DNA of 64,000 nucleotides. Origin: Phycisphaerae bacterium. Lineage in GTDB: Bacteria > Planctomycetota > Phycisphaerae > UBA1845 > Fen-1342. The translations under genes were made by a program, and so were the position numbers. Location of the stretch: positions 1-64,000 of the forward strand of contig JAGNKU010000001.1 of assembly GCA_017999985.1 (NCBI GenBank), in the 5' to 3' direction. The notes beneath the pieces were generated by a model that did not search any database, was not told the origin of the DNA, and was given only the letters and a program-made list of their open reading frames with translations. Below, one piece after another: positions 9,160 to 17,413 of the stretch (its first letter is position 1; each line of letters starts with the position of its first letter).

Positions 9160-10284
9160 GTGAAGGTGATCAACATCTGCGGGGCCCGGCCCAATTTCAT
9201 GAAGATCGCGCCGCTGATGCGCGCCTTCGCCGCCCGGCCGGAAATCACCGCCCGGCTCGTCCACACCGGCCAGCACTACGACGACACGATGAGCCAGACG
9301 TTCTTCGACGACCTGCACCTGCCGCGCCCGGACGTCAACCTCGAGGTCGGCAGCGCATCGCACGCCGTCCAGACCGCCCTCATCATGCAGCGCTTCGAGC
9401 CGATCGTGATCGCCGAGCGACCCGACGCCGTGCTGGTCGTCGGCGACGTGAATTCCACCATCGCCTGCGGCCTCGTCGCCGCCAAGCTGCAGGTCCCGCT
9501 CGTCCACGTCGAGGCCGGCCTGCGCAGCTTCGACCGCACCATGCCCGAGGAAATCAACCGCGTCCTGACCGACACCCTCAGCGACCTGCTCTTCGTCACC
9601 GAGCCGTCCGGCGTCGAGAACCTCCGCCGCGAGGGCATCGCCGAAGAGAAGATTCACCTGGTCGGCAATGTCATGATCGACACTTTGCTGGCCCACCGGC
9701 CACTGGCCGACCGGTCCCGCGTGCTCGACCAGCTCGGCCTGACGCCGGGCCGCTACGGCGTCGTGACGCTGCATCGTCCGGCGAACGTGGACGATCCGGC
9801 GGTGTTTGGCGGCATCTGCGACGCGCTCGACGAAATCCAGCATACGCTGATGCTGGTCTTTCCGGTGCACCCGCGGACGCGCGGCAACCTGGAGCGCAAC
9901 GGCCTGCTCGCGCGCCTGCAGGCCATGCCAGGTGTCCGGCTCACCGAGCCGCTCGGATACCTCGATTTCCTGAAGCTCATGACGACGGCGGCCACGGTGC
10001 TGACCGACTCGGGCGGCATCCAGGAGGAGACGACGGTGCTCGGCGTGCCGTGCCTGACGCTGCGCGAGAACACCGAGCGCCCGATCACCATCACCCAGGG
10101 CACGAACCAACTAGTCGGCCTGGATCCGGGCCGCATTCTCGCCGGCTACCAGCGGATCCGGGAGGGCCGCATCACGCATCGCATTCCGGAGCTATGGGAC
10201 GGTCGGGCCGCGGAGCGCATCGCCGACCGACTGCTGCGCTGGCACACGCAGCGGCGCGCCTCGTCCGCTGCACCGGCGTGCTAA
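9160..10284 (+). CDS. wecB: UDP-N-acetylglucosamine 2-epimerase (non-hydrolysing)
   Basis: 374 residues from a GTG with GAGGAA 7 bases upstream. The N-terminal GARPNFMKIAPL and the later DSGGIQEE motif (UDP-binding loop) are diagnostic of the non-hydrolysing epimerase family. It interconverts UDP-GlcNAc and UDP-ManNAc in the cytoplasm to feed ManNAc or ManNAcA into surface glycans. Length is normal (about 370-380). It is divergently placed beside wzm/wzt, which fits supply of a precursor for the polysaccharide those genes export. A few members of this fold are hydrolysing NeuC-type enzymes, but the conserved length and motifs favour WecB. Confidence 0.93.
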   Translation: MKVINICGARPNFMKIAPLMRAFAARPEITARLVHTGQHYDDTMSQTFFDDLHLPRPDVNLEVGSASHAVQTALIMQRFEPIVIAERPDAVLVVGDVNSTIACGLVAAKLQVPLVHVEAGLRSFDRTMPEEINRVLTDTLSDLLFVTEPSGVENLRREGIAEEKIHLVGNVMIDTLLAHRPLADRSRVLDQLGLTPGRYGVVTLHRPANVDDPAVFGGICDALDEIQHTLMLVFPVHPRTRGNLERNGLLARLQAMPGVRLTEPLGYLDFLKLMTTAATVLTDSGGIQEETTVLGVPCLTLRENTERPITITQGTNQLVGLDPGRILAGYQRIREGRITHRIPELWDGRAAERIADRLLRWHTQRRASSAAPAC

Positions 10285-10387
10285 GCACCCCTCGACGTCG
10301 CCACGATAATGATAGTGAGGACGACCGGCGCGCCGGGGGAGCGTTTAACCGCTGGTCGTCGGGCTCGAACACGACGGAAGAACGACG

Positions 10388-12397
10388 ATGCGCGCCGTTG
10401 GGCTGGGTTTTCCGAGGTTATCGGGCCGGTGCCGTGGCGGCTGCGCGACAGCCGCCCTGTGCGCGGTGCTGTCGCTGCCCGGCTGTGGCGTGCCCACGCC
10501 CGAATCGTCCTACATCCCGATGGATGACGGGACGGAGATCGCCATCGACGTCTGGCGCCCGGGAGGGGCGACCGACAACACGCCCGTCCCGGCGGTTGTG
10601 CGTCTGAACCGCTACTGGCGCGATTATGAGCTGCCGGGGTCATTGCCGGAGTTCATCGGCAAGTACCTCGGCAGCGTCGATTGGCTGAACAACGCGGGCT
10701 ACGCCGTCGTGGCCGTGGACGTGCGCGGCACGGGGGCCTCGTTCGGCGTGGCGACGACGCCGTGGTCGCCGCGCGAAGTGGCCGACTATGGTCTGATCGT
10801 GGATTGGGTAATCGCGCAGCCCTGGTCCGACGGTCGCGTGGGCTCGGTCGGCGTCTCGTACGAGGGTGTGGCCGCCGACTGGCTCGGAGCGCTGCGGCAT
10901 CCGGCCGTGCGGGCCGTCCTGCCGACGTACAGCTACAGTGACGTGTTTCTCGACGTGAGCCACCCGGGCGGGATTTTCAACCAGCGCTTCGTGAAGGCCT
11001 GGAGCGATGTGACGGCCCTGATGGACCGCGACGAGGTCAGCTTCCTCGACATCGTCGCCGCCGCCAACCCGTACGGCCTGCTGGCGACTTTCATCGACGT
11101 CGCGTCGGCGGCGCTGCTGGGCGTGCGTCCCGTCACCGGGGCGGGCAGCGCGCTGGCGGATGCCATCGCCCAACACCAGGACAACCCGAGTGTGTTCGAC
11201 GCCGCCGCACCGCTCGAGTTTCGCGATGACCTGTTCGGCGATGTCAGCGTGGCCGACGTCAGCCCGCTGCTGGGGGCGGCCAGCCCGCAGCGCACCGCCG
11301 CCATCCAGCGCGTCGTCGGCTGGCTCGACGCCGGCACCGCGCGCGGCGCGCTGCGCAGCTTCAACACGCTGGACGCCGACTACCACGCGCTGATCATCGC
11401 GCCGGAGACACACACGGGTAACTACCGCGCCGATGCGTACGAATTCGGCGACCCGCGCCCGCTCCGGCGGACGGAGGTGATCAACGACGTCTGGCGGGCC
11501 GTGCCGTTCTTCGACGCCCATTTGAGGAACGGCGGCGCCGCCACGCCACGCCGGGAGGTGCGGTATTACACGTATGTCGAGCGACAATGGAAGACCACCG
11601 CGGAGTGGCCGCCGGCGGGGTTTGAGACGCAGCGCTGGTACTTCGCGTCTGGCGGCGCATTGAGCCGGACAGCCCCGACCGCCGAGATCGGCGCGGACAC
11701 GTACACCGTTGATTTCGAGGCCACCACCGGGCTCGACAACCGCTGGTTCTCGGGGCTGGCGGGCGTGCCGATCCGCTACGTCGACCGCGCGGCGCAGGAT
11801 CAGCGGCTGCTGGTCTACGAAACGCCGGAGATGACCGAGGACGTGGAGCTGACCGGGCACCCAGTGGTCAGTCTGCAGGTAAGCTCCACCCACGAGGATG
11901 GCGCGTTCTACGTGTACCTCGAGGACGTCTTTCCCGATGGCAAGGTCGTGTACATCACGGAGGGCGAGCTGCGCGCGATCCAGCGCGCGGTTTCCAGCGA
12001 CACGTCGCCGGTCGCGATCTTCGGGCCGTACCACACGTTCGCGCGCGCCGACGCCGCCCCGCTCGTGCCGGGCGAAGTAGCCGAGATCACGTTCGACCTG
12101 CTGCCGATCTCGACGATCATCCGGGACGGGCACCGGATTCGCGTGGCGATCGCCGGTCACGACGCGGACACGTTCGTACGCTATCCGGCGGAAGGCACGC
12201 CGACGCTGGCGATCCAGCGCAACGCGCGGCACGCGAGTTGGATCGATCTGCCGCTCAAGTCCCGCGGCGACCTGGGCCCGCTGCCCGAAACCCTGCCAAC
12301 CACACAGCTCTATACAACCGCCCTGTGCCCCACGGCGAGCGTGCTGTGCGTGGCGCTGCCGCTGGCGTGCTGGCGCTGTCGCCGCCGCCGGTCATAG
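10388..12397 (+). CDS. CocE/NonD family alpha/beta hydrolase, lipoprotein (X-Pro dipeptidyl-peptidase type)
   Basis: 669 residues. A lipobox LSLPGC places the lipidated Cys at 33. The S15/CocE fold follows: DGTEIAIDVWRP near 47-58, a DVRGTGAS loop (111-118) and the nucleophile elbow GVSYEG with Ser157. The C-terminal jelly-roll domain of this family (about 430-640) carries the usual GHR(I)RVAIAGHDAD pattern. It should hydrolyse an ester, amide or X-Pro peptide at the cell surface; substrate unknown. The last 20 residues are unusual: a short hydrophobic stretch then WRCRRRRS, like a C-terminal sorting tail or a second membrane anchor. The gene ends 9 bases before the convergent glycosyltransferase. 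Confidence 0.85.
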   Translation: MRAVGLGFPRLSGRCRGGCATAALCAVLSLPGCGVPTPESSYIPMDDGTEIAIDVWRPGGATDNTPVPAVVRLNRYWRDYELPGSLPEFIGKYLGSVDWLNNAGYAVVAVDVRGTGASFGVATTPWSPREVADYGLIVDWVIAQPWSDGRVGSVGVSYEGVAADWLGALRHPAVRAVLPTYSYSDVFLDVSHPGGIFNQRFVKAWSDVTALMDRDEVSFLDIVAAANPYGLLATFIDVASAALLGVRPVTGAGSALADAIAQHQDNPSVFDAAAPLEFRDDLFGDVSVADVSPLLGAASPQRTAAIQRVVGWLDAGTARGALRSFNTLDADYHALIIAPETHTGNYRADAYEFGDPRPLRRTEVINDVWRAVPFFDAHLRNGGAATPRREVRYYTYVERQWKTTAEWPPAGFETQRWYFASGGALSRTAPTAEIGADTYTVDFEATTGLDNRWFSGLAGVPIRYVDRAAQDQRLLVYETPEMTEDVELTGHPVVSLQVSSTHEDGAFYVYLEDVFPDGKVVYITEGELRAIQRAVSSDTSPVAIFGPYHTFARADAAPLVPGEVAEITFDLLPISTIIRDGHRIRVAIAGHDADTFVRYPAEGTPTLAIQRNARHASWIDLPLKSRGDLGPLPETLPTTQLYTTALCPTASVLCVALPLACWRCRRRRS

Positions 12398-12405
12398 CGT
12401 CACAT

Positions 12406-14469
12406 TCAGACCGTCGCGACCTGGACGGCGGCCGCGGGCACCTCACCCGTCGGCGCGGCGTTGCGCACGTAGTTGAAGCGATCCGCGGCGTAGGCCGACG
12501 GCAACTCCCGCGCGACGGCTGCCCACCAGTCCGCGGGCGTGCCGGCCTCCGTCAGCGCAGCGGCGGCGGCCAGCAAGCGATCGCGATCCAGACACAAAGT
12601 CCAGGGATGCACTGCCGCGCCCACGCGATACTCACCGCCTGCCCCCACGCTGCGCGGCGCCCCACGCCCGTCGGACTCGTAGAACGCGGCCTTGCCCAGC
12701 GCGGCTTCCGTGACGTACAGCGTGGCGTGCGCATAGTCCGTGAGATACTCCGGTCCGTAGTAGTCGCGCGGATTGAGCGCGGCGACAAAGCCCGGCGTGC
12801 AGGCCCGGAGCGCTTCACCGAGCGACCGGCCCCACGGTGGACCGTCGGTCGCAACCACGTGCACCGCGTCGGCGCGCCGCGTGATCTGATCGACGCTCGC
12901 CGCTGCCGCCGGCTGCGTCGCACACAACACCAGCCGCTTGTGCTGATGCGTCTGCCGGCGGAAATTCTCCCACGCCGCGCCGACCTGGGCCGCGCTGTCG
13001 GCCGCCGCGAGCATCGTCACGCAGGGCCGCGCGAGCGGTGGGCGCGCCAGGCCGAGCGCATCGAGAATCGTCTGCAAGCGGTGCGTGTACGTGTGCGCGG
13101 CGAACACGCGGCGCTGGCCGCGCAGCGCGAGCCGGTCGCGGTACTCGTCGTCGCCCAGCAGGCGCGCCAGGTGCCGGCGCGTGGTCGCCGCGTCGGTGCT
13201 CATGAGCACCAGGTCTTCCCCGAACAGTTCCCGGATGCCATCCGAATACGAGCTGATCACCGGCGTGCCGCAGGCCAGCAGCTCGAACACGCGTCGCGCG
13301 AACATCGTCGGCGAGTTCGTCACGCTGTTGACGTTGAGAAAAACCTTGTAGCGCTTGTACGCGCTGAGCATCTGTGCGTAGGGCAAGTTCCCGCGGAGCG
13401 CGGACCGGAACGCGCGCGGCCACTGGTAATTGGGGTCCGCCGCGTTCGCCATCCGGTCAAAAATGTGCAAGTCGAAATCCAACGCCGGGCGCAGAATCAC
13501 CGCGGCGGCGTCCTGCCGGTGCGAATGCCGGTGCTGATACCACGTCCCCGCGAAGCACACCGACCCGTCGCGCGGCTGCGTCAGGACCGGGTTGTTCAGC
13601 CGGGGCTGCGCCGCGAACGGCAGCGCGAAGACGCGCTCATGTTTGACCTGCTCGCGATAGGCGGGGAGGCAGTTCGCGTCCGACGTGAAGACGTGGTCGA
13701 AGAGCTTCGCCGTATCGATGAAGAATTCGAAGTTCGGCGGGTCTTCCTTGTTGTAGAACACCGTCGGGATGCCGCGCTCCTGGCACCAGGCGACGATGTC
13801 CAGGATGGCGTAGCGCGTAACCATGTTCGGCTGGCGGCCGAGGTCGCGCAGCTGGTAGTGCCAGCTATCCGCCAAGCCGCGCCAAGTCGATTCGATCAGC
13901 AGCAAGTCCGGGCGGCGCTCCGCCAGCGCCGCCTGCCACGTGTTCGGCATGAACGTGTAGACGTCCGCCTCGAACTGCCACGCCCACCACGAAAACTCGT
14001 CCGTCACCGCCGCGATGCACAGGTCGCGCCGGCGGCGCAGCTCCGGCGGCACCGTCGCGTACGGCTCACGCACCAGCGGTACGGCGTCGAAGTGCGGGGC
14101 CGGCGGATGCGCGCCGGGCGCGGCGGGTTTGCGCCGACCTGCCGTGGTTGCCCGGCGTTCACGCTGTCGCCGGATGCCTTCGAGTACCAGGCTCGCCAGG
14201 CGCACCGGCAGCTTGAGCGTGTCCAGCGACGGCCGCGCCGCCCGCACCAGCGCGTCACCCAGCCGGTAACGCACCTCCGACTGCCGCTGCTTCAGCTCAG
14301 CCTTGTAGTACTCGAGTTGGGCTTTAAGCAGCTCGACCTGCGCCTCGGCCTGGCGTCGCCGTTGCCGCTCCCGCTCCAGCTCGTGATGGTCACCTGTATT
14401 GGCCATATTCGTTGCGACACACGCGCGCCGTGGTCGCACGTACCCCGGCGCATGGGATACCGCGGCCAT
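12406..14469 (-). CDS. CgeB-like glycosyltransferase (DUF3880 plus glycosyltransferase group 1)
   Basis: 687 residues. A charged coiled coil (about 25-65) precedes a DUF3880/CgeB-like N-terminal region (about 115-270, with the EDPPNFEFF-type segment) and a GT-B C-terminal domain containing ARRVFELLACGTPVISS, which binds the sugar nucleotide. A further alpha/beta domain of about 200 residues follows. CgeB-type proteins modify spore or surface glycans; here it likely builds the exported polysaccharide. The ATG at 14469 has a GGGGGG run upstream; an in-frame ATG at 14406 directly before the coiled coil is possible. It faces the CocE gene and lies downstream of coaB on the same strand. Confidence 0.8.
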   Translation of the reverse strand: MAAVSHAPGYVRPRRACVATNMANTGDHHELERERQRRRQAEAQVELLKAQLEYYKAELKQRQSEVRYRLGDALVRAARPSLDTLKLPVRLASLVLEGIRRQRERRATTAGRRKPAAPGAHPPAPHFDAVPLVREPYATVPPELRRRRDLCIAAVTDEFSWWAWQFEADVYTFMPNTWQAALAERRPDLLLIESTWRGLADSWHYQLRDLGRQPNMVTRYAILDIVAWCQERGIPTVFYNKEDPPNFEFFIDTAKLFDHVFTSDANCLPAYREQVKHERVFALPFAAQPRLNNPVLTQPRDGSVCFAGTWYQHRHSHRQDAAAVILRPALDFDLHIFDRMANAADPNYQWPRAFRSALRGNLPYAQMLSAYKRYKVFLNVNSVTNSPTMFARRVFELLACGTPVISSYSDGIRELFGEDLVLMSTDAATTRRHLARLLGDDEYRDRLALRGQRRVFAAHTYTHRLQTILDALGLARPPLARPCVTMLAAADSAAQVGAAWENFRRQTHQHKRLVLCATQPAAAASVDQITRRADAVHVVATDGPPWGRSLGEALRACTPGFVAALNPRDYYGPEYLTDYAHATLYVTEAALGKAAFYESDGRGAPRSVGAGGEYRVGAAVHPWTLCLDRDRLLAAAAALTEAGTPADWWAAVARELPSAYAADRFNYVRNAAPTGEVPAAAVQVATV

Positions 14470-14508
14470 GGTATCGCCCCCCGGTAAAAGCGTACATCGG
14501 CGCCGACG

Positions 14509-15156
14509 CTACGCAGGCGGCCCGAGCCATTCGATGAGCCAGCGTGCGAAGGCAGTCTTGCTGAGCCGCCCCGTGTCGCCCGCCGGGGGCGCAACCGCCG
14601 CGCCTGTGGCCGTGAAAAGCGTGGCCCGAATCTCGTCCGCCCCCATCGTCTCCAGCGGGTTTGCCACGATCGCATCGAGCCCCTTGCGCAACAGCTTCTC
14701 GCGGGCGCGCTGGGCCAGCACCGCCGGCTCCTCCAGCGCAAACCCGATGATCCGCTGACTCGGGCGCTTCCGCGCGGCGCACGCGGCCACGAGGTCCGGC
14801 GTCGGCTCCAGCTCCAACACGAGCTTCTCATCCCGTCGCGGAAGCTTCCGCGTCGCCGCCAGTCGCGGACGATAGTCGGCCACCGCCGCTGCCATGATGA
14901 GCACATCGCAGCCAGGGAACTGCTGGTCGAGCAGAGCCGCCAGCTCGCCGGTGGATTCGAACCGCAGCGTTCGCACCGCCGACGGCACGACGGCCACCGG
15001 TCCCAGCAGCAGCGTGACGTCCCACCCCGCCGTCGCGCCTGCCTCGGCCAGCGCCACACCCAGCCGGCCACTCGACCGGTTGGCGATGTAACGCACCGCG
15101 TCGATCGGCTCGTGCGTCGGTCCGGCGGTGATCAACAGCTTGCGGCTATCCGGCAT
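14509..15156 (-). CDS. coaB: Phosphopantothenate-cysteine ligase domain protein (stand-alone CoaB)
   Basis: 215 residues with GGGAG before the ATG. ITAGPTHEPIDAVRYIANRS (9-28) is the nucleotide-binding signature of the CoaB half of CoaBC, and the mid-region MAAAVADYRP matches its active-site strand. It couples phosphopantothenate to cysteine using a nucleotide in coenzyme A synthesis. Most bacteria fuse this to the flavin decarboxylase CoaC; no CoaC domain is present here or nearby, so the pathway is split. It lies 39 bases upstream of the CgeB-like gene, but a shared function is not evident. Confidence 0.88.
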   Translation of the reverse strand: MPDSRKLLITAGPTHEPIDAVRYIANRSSGRLGVALAEAGATAGWDVTLLLGPVAVVPSAVRTLRFESTGELAALLDQQFPGCDVLIMAAAVADYRPRLAATRKLPRRDEKLVLELEPTPDLVAACAARKRPSQRIIGFALEEPAVLAQRAREKLLRKGLDAIVANPLETMGADEIRATLFTATGAAVAPPAGDTGRLSKTAFARWLIEWLGPPA

Positions 15157-15296
15157 TGCGGCGCTCCCGGCGTCACGTTCGCGCTGAAATTAGCCCGTCA
15201 GCCGGCCGATCGAAAGCCCCAGCCCGCAATTCGTGCGCCGCAACCTCCCGATGAGAAGGGCAGACGATCCGCGACCTCCATCCACGGGAGCCGCCC

Positions 15297-16763
15297 ATGG
15301 CGCATAAACGCCGACATCATCGCCCCGCCGACAGGGCCGAAACCGGGAGCGCGCCCGCAGACACCAGCGGCCAACGTGCGCCGGCCCACGTGCTGCTCGC
15401 CCTCCCGACCACCGGCGAGATTCACGTCCAGACGTTGGGGTCGCTACAGGCCATGATGGGCACCACGCGCCGCGCCGCCGACGTCACACTCGCGTGGGAG
15501 AACATCCGCCCCGTCGCCGAATGCCGCAATCAGCTCGTCCGCGACTTCCTCGCCGACGAGAGCCGCACACACATGCTGTTCGTCGATACCGACATGGTCG
15601 TGCCGCCGCACGGGCTGGATACGCTGCTGGCGACGGAGGCGCCGCTGGTCTGCGGGCCGGCCCCGATCTGCCGACGCATCGCTCCGCCGGGCGCAGCCCA
15701 GGCCACATTTCTGCTTACGACCAACATCGTCGACGCCCAGGAGCCGGGTCAGCGCGGGCAGCCAATCGCTCCCGATGACCCGCACGTGCAATACGTCCGG
15801 CGCGAGTACGGCAGCCATCCCGCGGAGCCGTTCTATTGCGACGCGTCGGGGCTGTCGTTCTGCTTGATCGCGCGCGAGGTGCTCGAACGGATCGAGCCGC
15901 CGTGGTTCGCGGCGATCAGCGTGAACAACCGGGCGAGCGTCGGCGAGGACGTGTACTTCTTCCGCAAGGCGCGGCAGGCGGGGTATCGGCTGCTGGTGCA
16001 CCCGGAAGCAATGTGCGATCACTTGAAGGCGGCCGACCTGACGCGCTTCGAGCAATTGCTCGTACCGAACCCGCCCGCGCCACGGTGGGCCGGCCAGCCT
16101 GCCGGCACGATCCCGCCGACGATGGTCGTGGCGGCGACGCGCGACCATTGGCTGGATTTGAGCACGGCGGAATGCCTCTTGTGCTGGCAGGCTGATCCCG
16201 CGATCCGCGCCGGCGTGCGGATCGTGGAGACGGATAGCCCGGCGTGGGCGCTGGCGCGCTTCCTCAACCAGTCCGGGGCCCAGGACCCGTATTGGCAACG
16301 GCTGCTGCTCATCGGGCGCGGTGTGGTGCCGACACACGACGTGCTGGCGCGACTTGCCGCGCTCGACGCGCCCGTCGTCACGGCGATGAGCCGCACGGTG
16401 GTCAACGGGCAAACCGCGTTCAACTTCGCGCTGCGCGATCCGGCCACTGGCGAGCTGCAATATCCGCCGCACCTGCCGATGGCGGATCTGACCAGGCCGT
16501 TCGAGGCGGAGACGGTCGATCTGGCGTGCACGCTTCTGCGGCGTGACACGTGGCAGCACGTTTCGCCGGCGTTGCACCATGCGATCGATCAACCCGACCC
16601 GGAGCGTGCGTTCTGTGGGAAGCTCGTGGAACTGGTGCGAGCTGCGACGGGCCGCAAGCCGGTGGTCGCGCCGCTGCTCGTGGAACGCCGGGGAGACGTG
16701 GGGCTGCTGGGGCTCTTGCAGCTCAAACAGCGGCTGAACGCACCCGCAGCAGTGTCCTGTTAG
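15297..16763 (+). CDS. Glycosyltransferase-like protein with two GT-A-like halves
   Basis: 488 residues starting at ATG with GGGAG upstream. The first half (about 30-260) is a GT-A nucleotide-diphospho-sugar transferase fold: ALPTTGEIH, AECRNQLVRDFL and the metal-binding-type LFVDTDMVVP motif, then GEDVYFFRKARQAGY, a typical late acidic motif. The second half (about 285-470) has similar strand patterns (RLLLIGRGVVPTHDVLARLAAL, then AMSRTVVNGQ) but lacks a clear DxD, so it may be an inactive copy or a binding domain. Sugar and acceptor unknown. It is probably cytosolic, as no membrane segment is seen. Confidence 0.7.
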   Translation: MAHKRRHHRPADRAETGSAPADTSGQRAPAHVLLALPTTGEIHVQTLGSLQAMMGTTRRAADVTLAWENIRPVAECRNQLVRDFLADESRTHMLFVDTDMVVPPHGLDTLLATEAPLVCGPAPICRRIAPPGAAQATFLLTTNIVDAQEPGQRGQPIAPDDPHVQYVRREYGSHPAEPFYCDASGLSFCLIAREVLERIEPPWFAAISVNNRASVGEDVYFFRKARQAGYRLLVHPEAMCDHLKAADLTRFEQLLVPNPPAPRWAGQPAGTIPPTMVVAATRDHWLDLSTAECLLCWQADPAIRAGVRIVETDSPAWALARFLNQSGAQDPYWQRLLLIGRGVVPTHDVLARLAALDAPVVTAMSRTVVNGQTAFNFALRDPATGELQYPPHLPMADLTRPFEAETVDLACTLLRRDTWQHVSPALHHAIDQPDPERAFCGKLVELVRAATGRKPVVAPLLVERRGDVGLLGLLQLKQRLNAPAAVSC

Positions 16764-16789
16764 CGCGCGAGCAGCGGGGCTGGGGAAAC

Positions 16790-17362
16790 CTATTCGTCTA
16801 CTTGCTGCTCGATGCTCGCGAGTCGCTCCCGCAACTCGGCGGGGAGTGCTCGCCGTACGGACTCATCGATCAGTCCGACGCTCAGCAAGTCAGCCACATG
16901 GACGCGATCGATGTCGCGGTAGGACGTGAGCTTCATGCGAACGAGGGCCGGCAGCGACAAGACTCGGAACCCCTCCGGGTCGAGCTCCGCCTCGTCAACG
17001 GACGGCGCCGGCACGGTGTACGACGGCCGGACGTGCTCGTCGGCCCAGACCAGGCGCACCCCTGCACGCCGGCTCGGCTCTTCCGGATCAACGAACAGCA
17101 CCAGGCTGCGTAAGTCCTGACGCTCGAATCCCAGTCCGCTGATCACTGCCGTCACGCGGTCCAGATCCGCCCGGCGTACGAGCAAATCCACGTCCTTCGT
17201 CGACCGCGTGGCGCTCGGGTCCGCGCGCGCGACCCACGCCGCCACCGCGTTGCCGCCCACCACCGCGTAGGAAATCCCCGCCGCATTCAGCGCTGCGGTC
17301 ACACGCCGCAGGCGCCGCTCCACCCGTTCGACTGCCATCGCATAAGCCCTGAAGGAGATCAT
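16790..17362 (-). CDS. Nucleotidyltransferase-fold protein (DUF6036/AbiEii-like)
   Basis: 190 residues. SYAVVGGNAVAAWV followed by RSTKDVDLLVRR is the GG...DxD core of the minimal nucleotidyltransferase fold, and DIDRVHVADLL near the C-terminus fits the helix found in AbiEii and DUF6036 proteins. Such proteins may transfer nucleotides to RNA or proteins, sometimes as toxin parts. No cognate antitoxin or HEPN gene is adjacent, so I do not assign it to a toxin system. The chosen ATG (17362) has a weak ribosome site; an ATG at 17338 is possible. It is transcribed in line with the helicase gene 51 bases upstream. Confidence 0.65.
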   Translation of the reverse strand: MISFRAYAMAVERVERRLRRVTAALNAAGISYAVVGGNAVAAWVARADPSATRSTKDVDLLVRRADLDRVTAVISGLGFERQDLRSLVLFVDPEEPSRRAGVRLVWADEHVRPSYTVPAPSVDEAELDPEGFRVLSLPALVRMKLTSYRDIDRVHVADLLSVGLIDESVRRALPAELRERLASIEQQVDE

Positions 17363-17413
17363 GTTTCTACGCCGATTATACCGCGACCGGCGGTGCGAGC
17401 AGCTTGTCCGTTC

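Noticed and set aside
16790-17362. AbiE-type toxin-antitoxin system
   Set aside because: The nucleotidyltransferase fold is there, but no antitoxin or regulator lies beside it.
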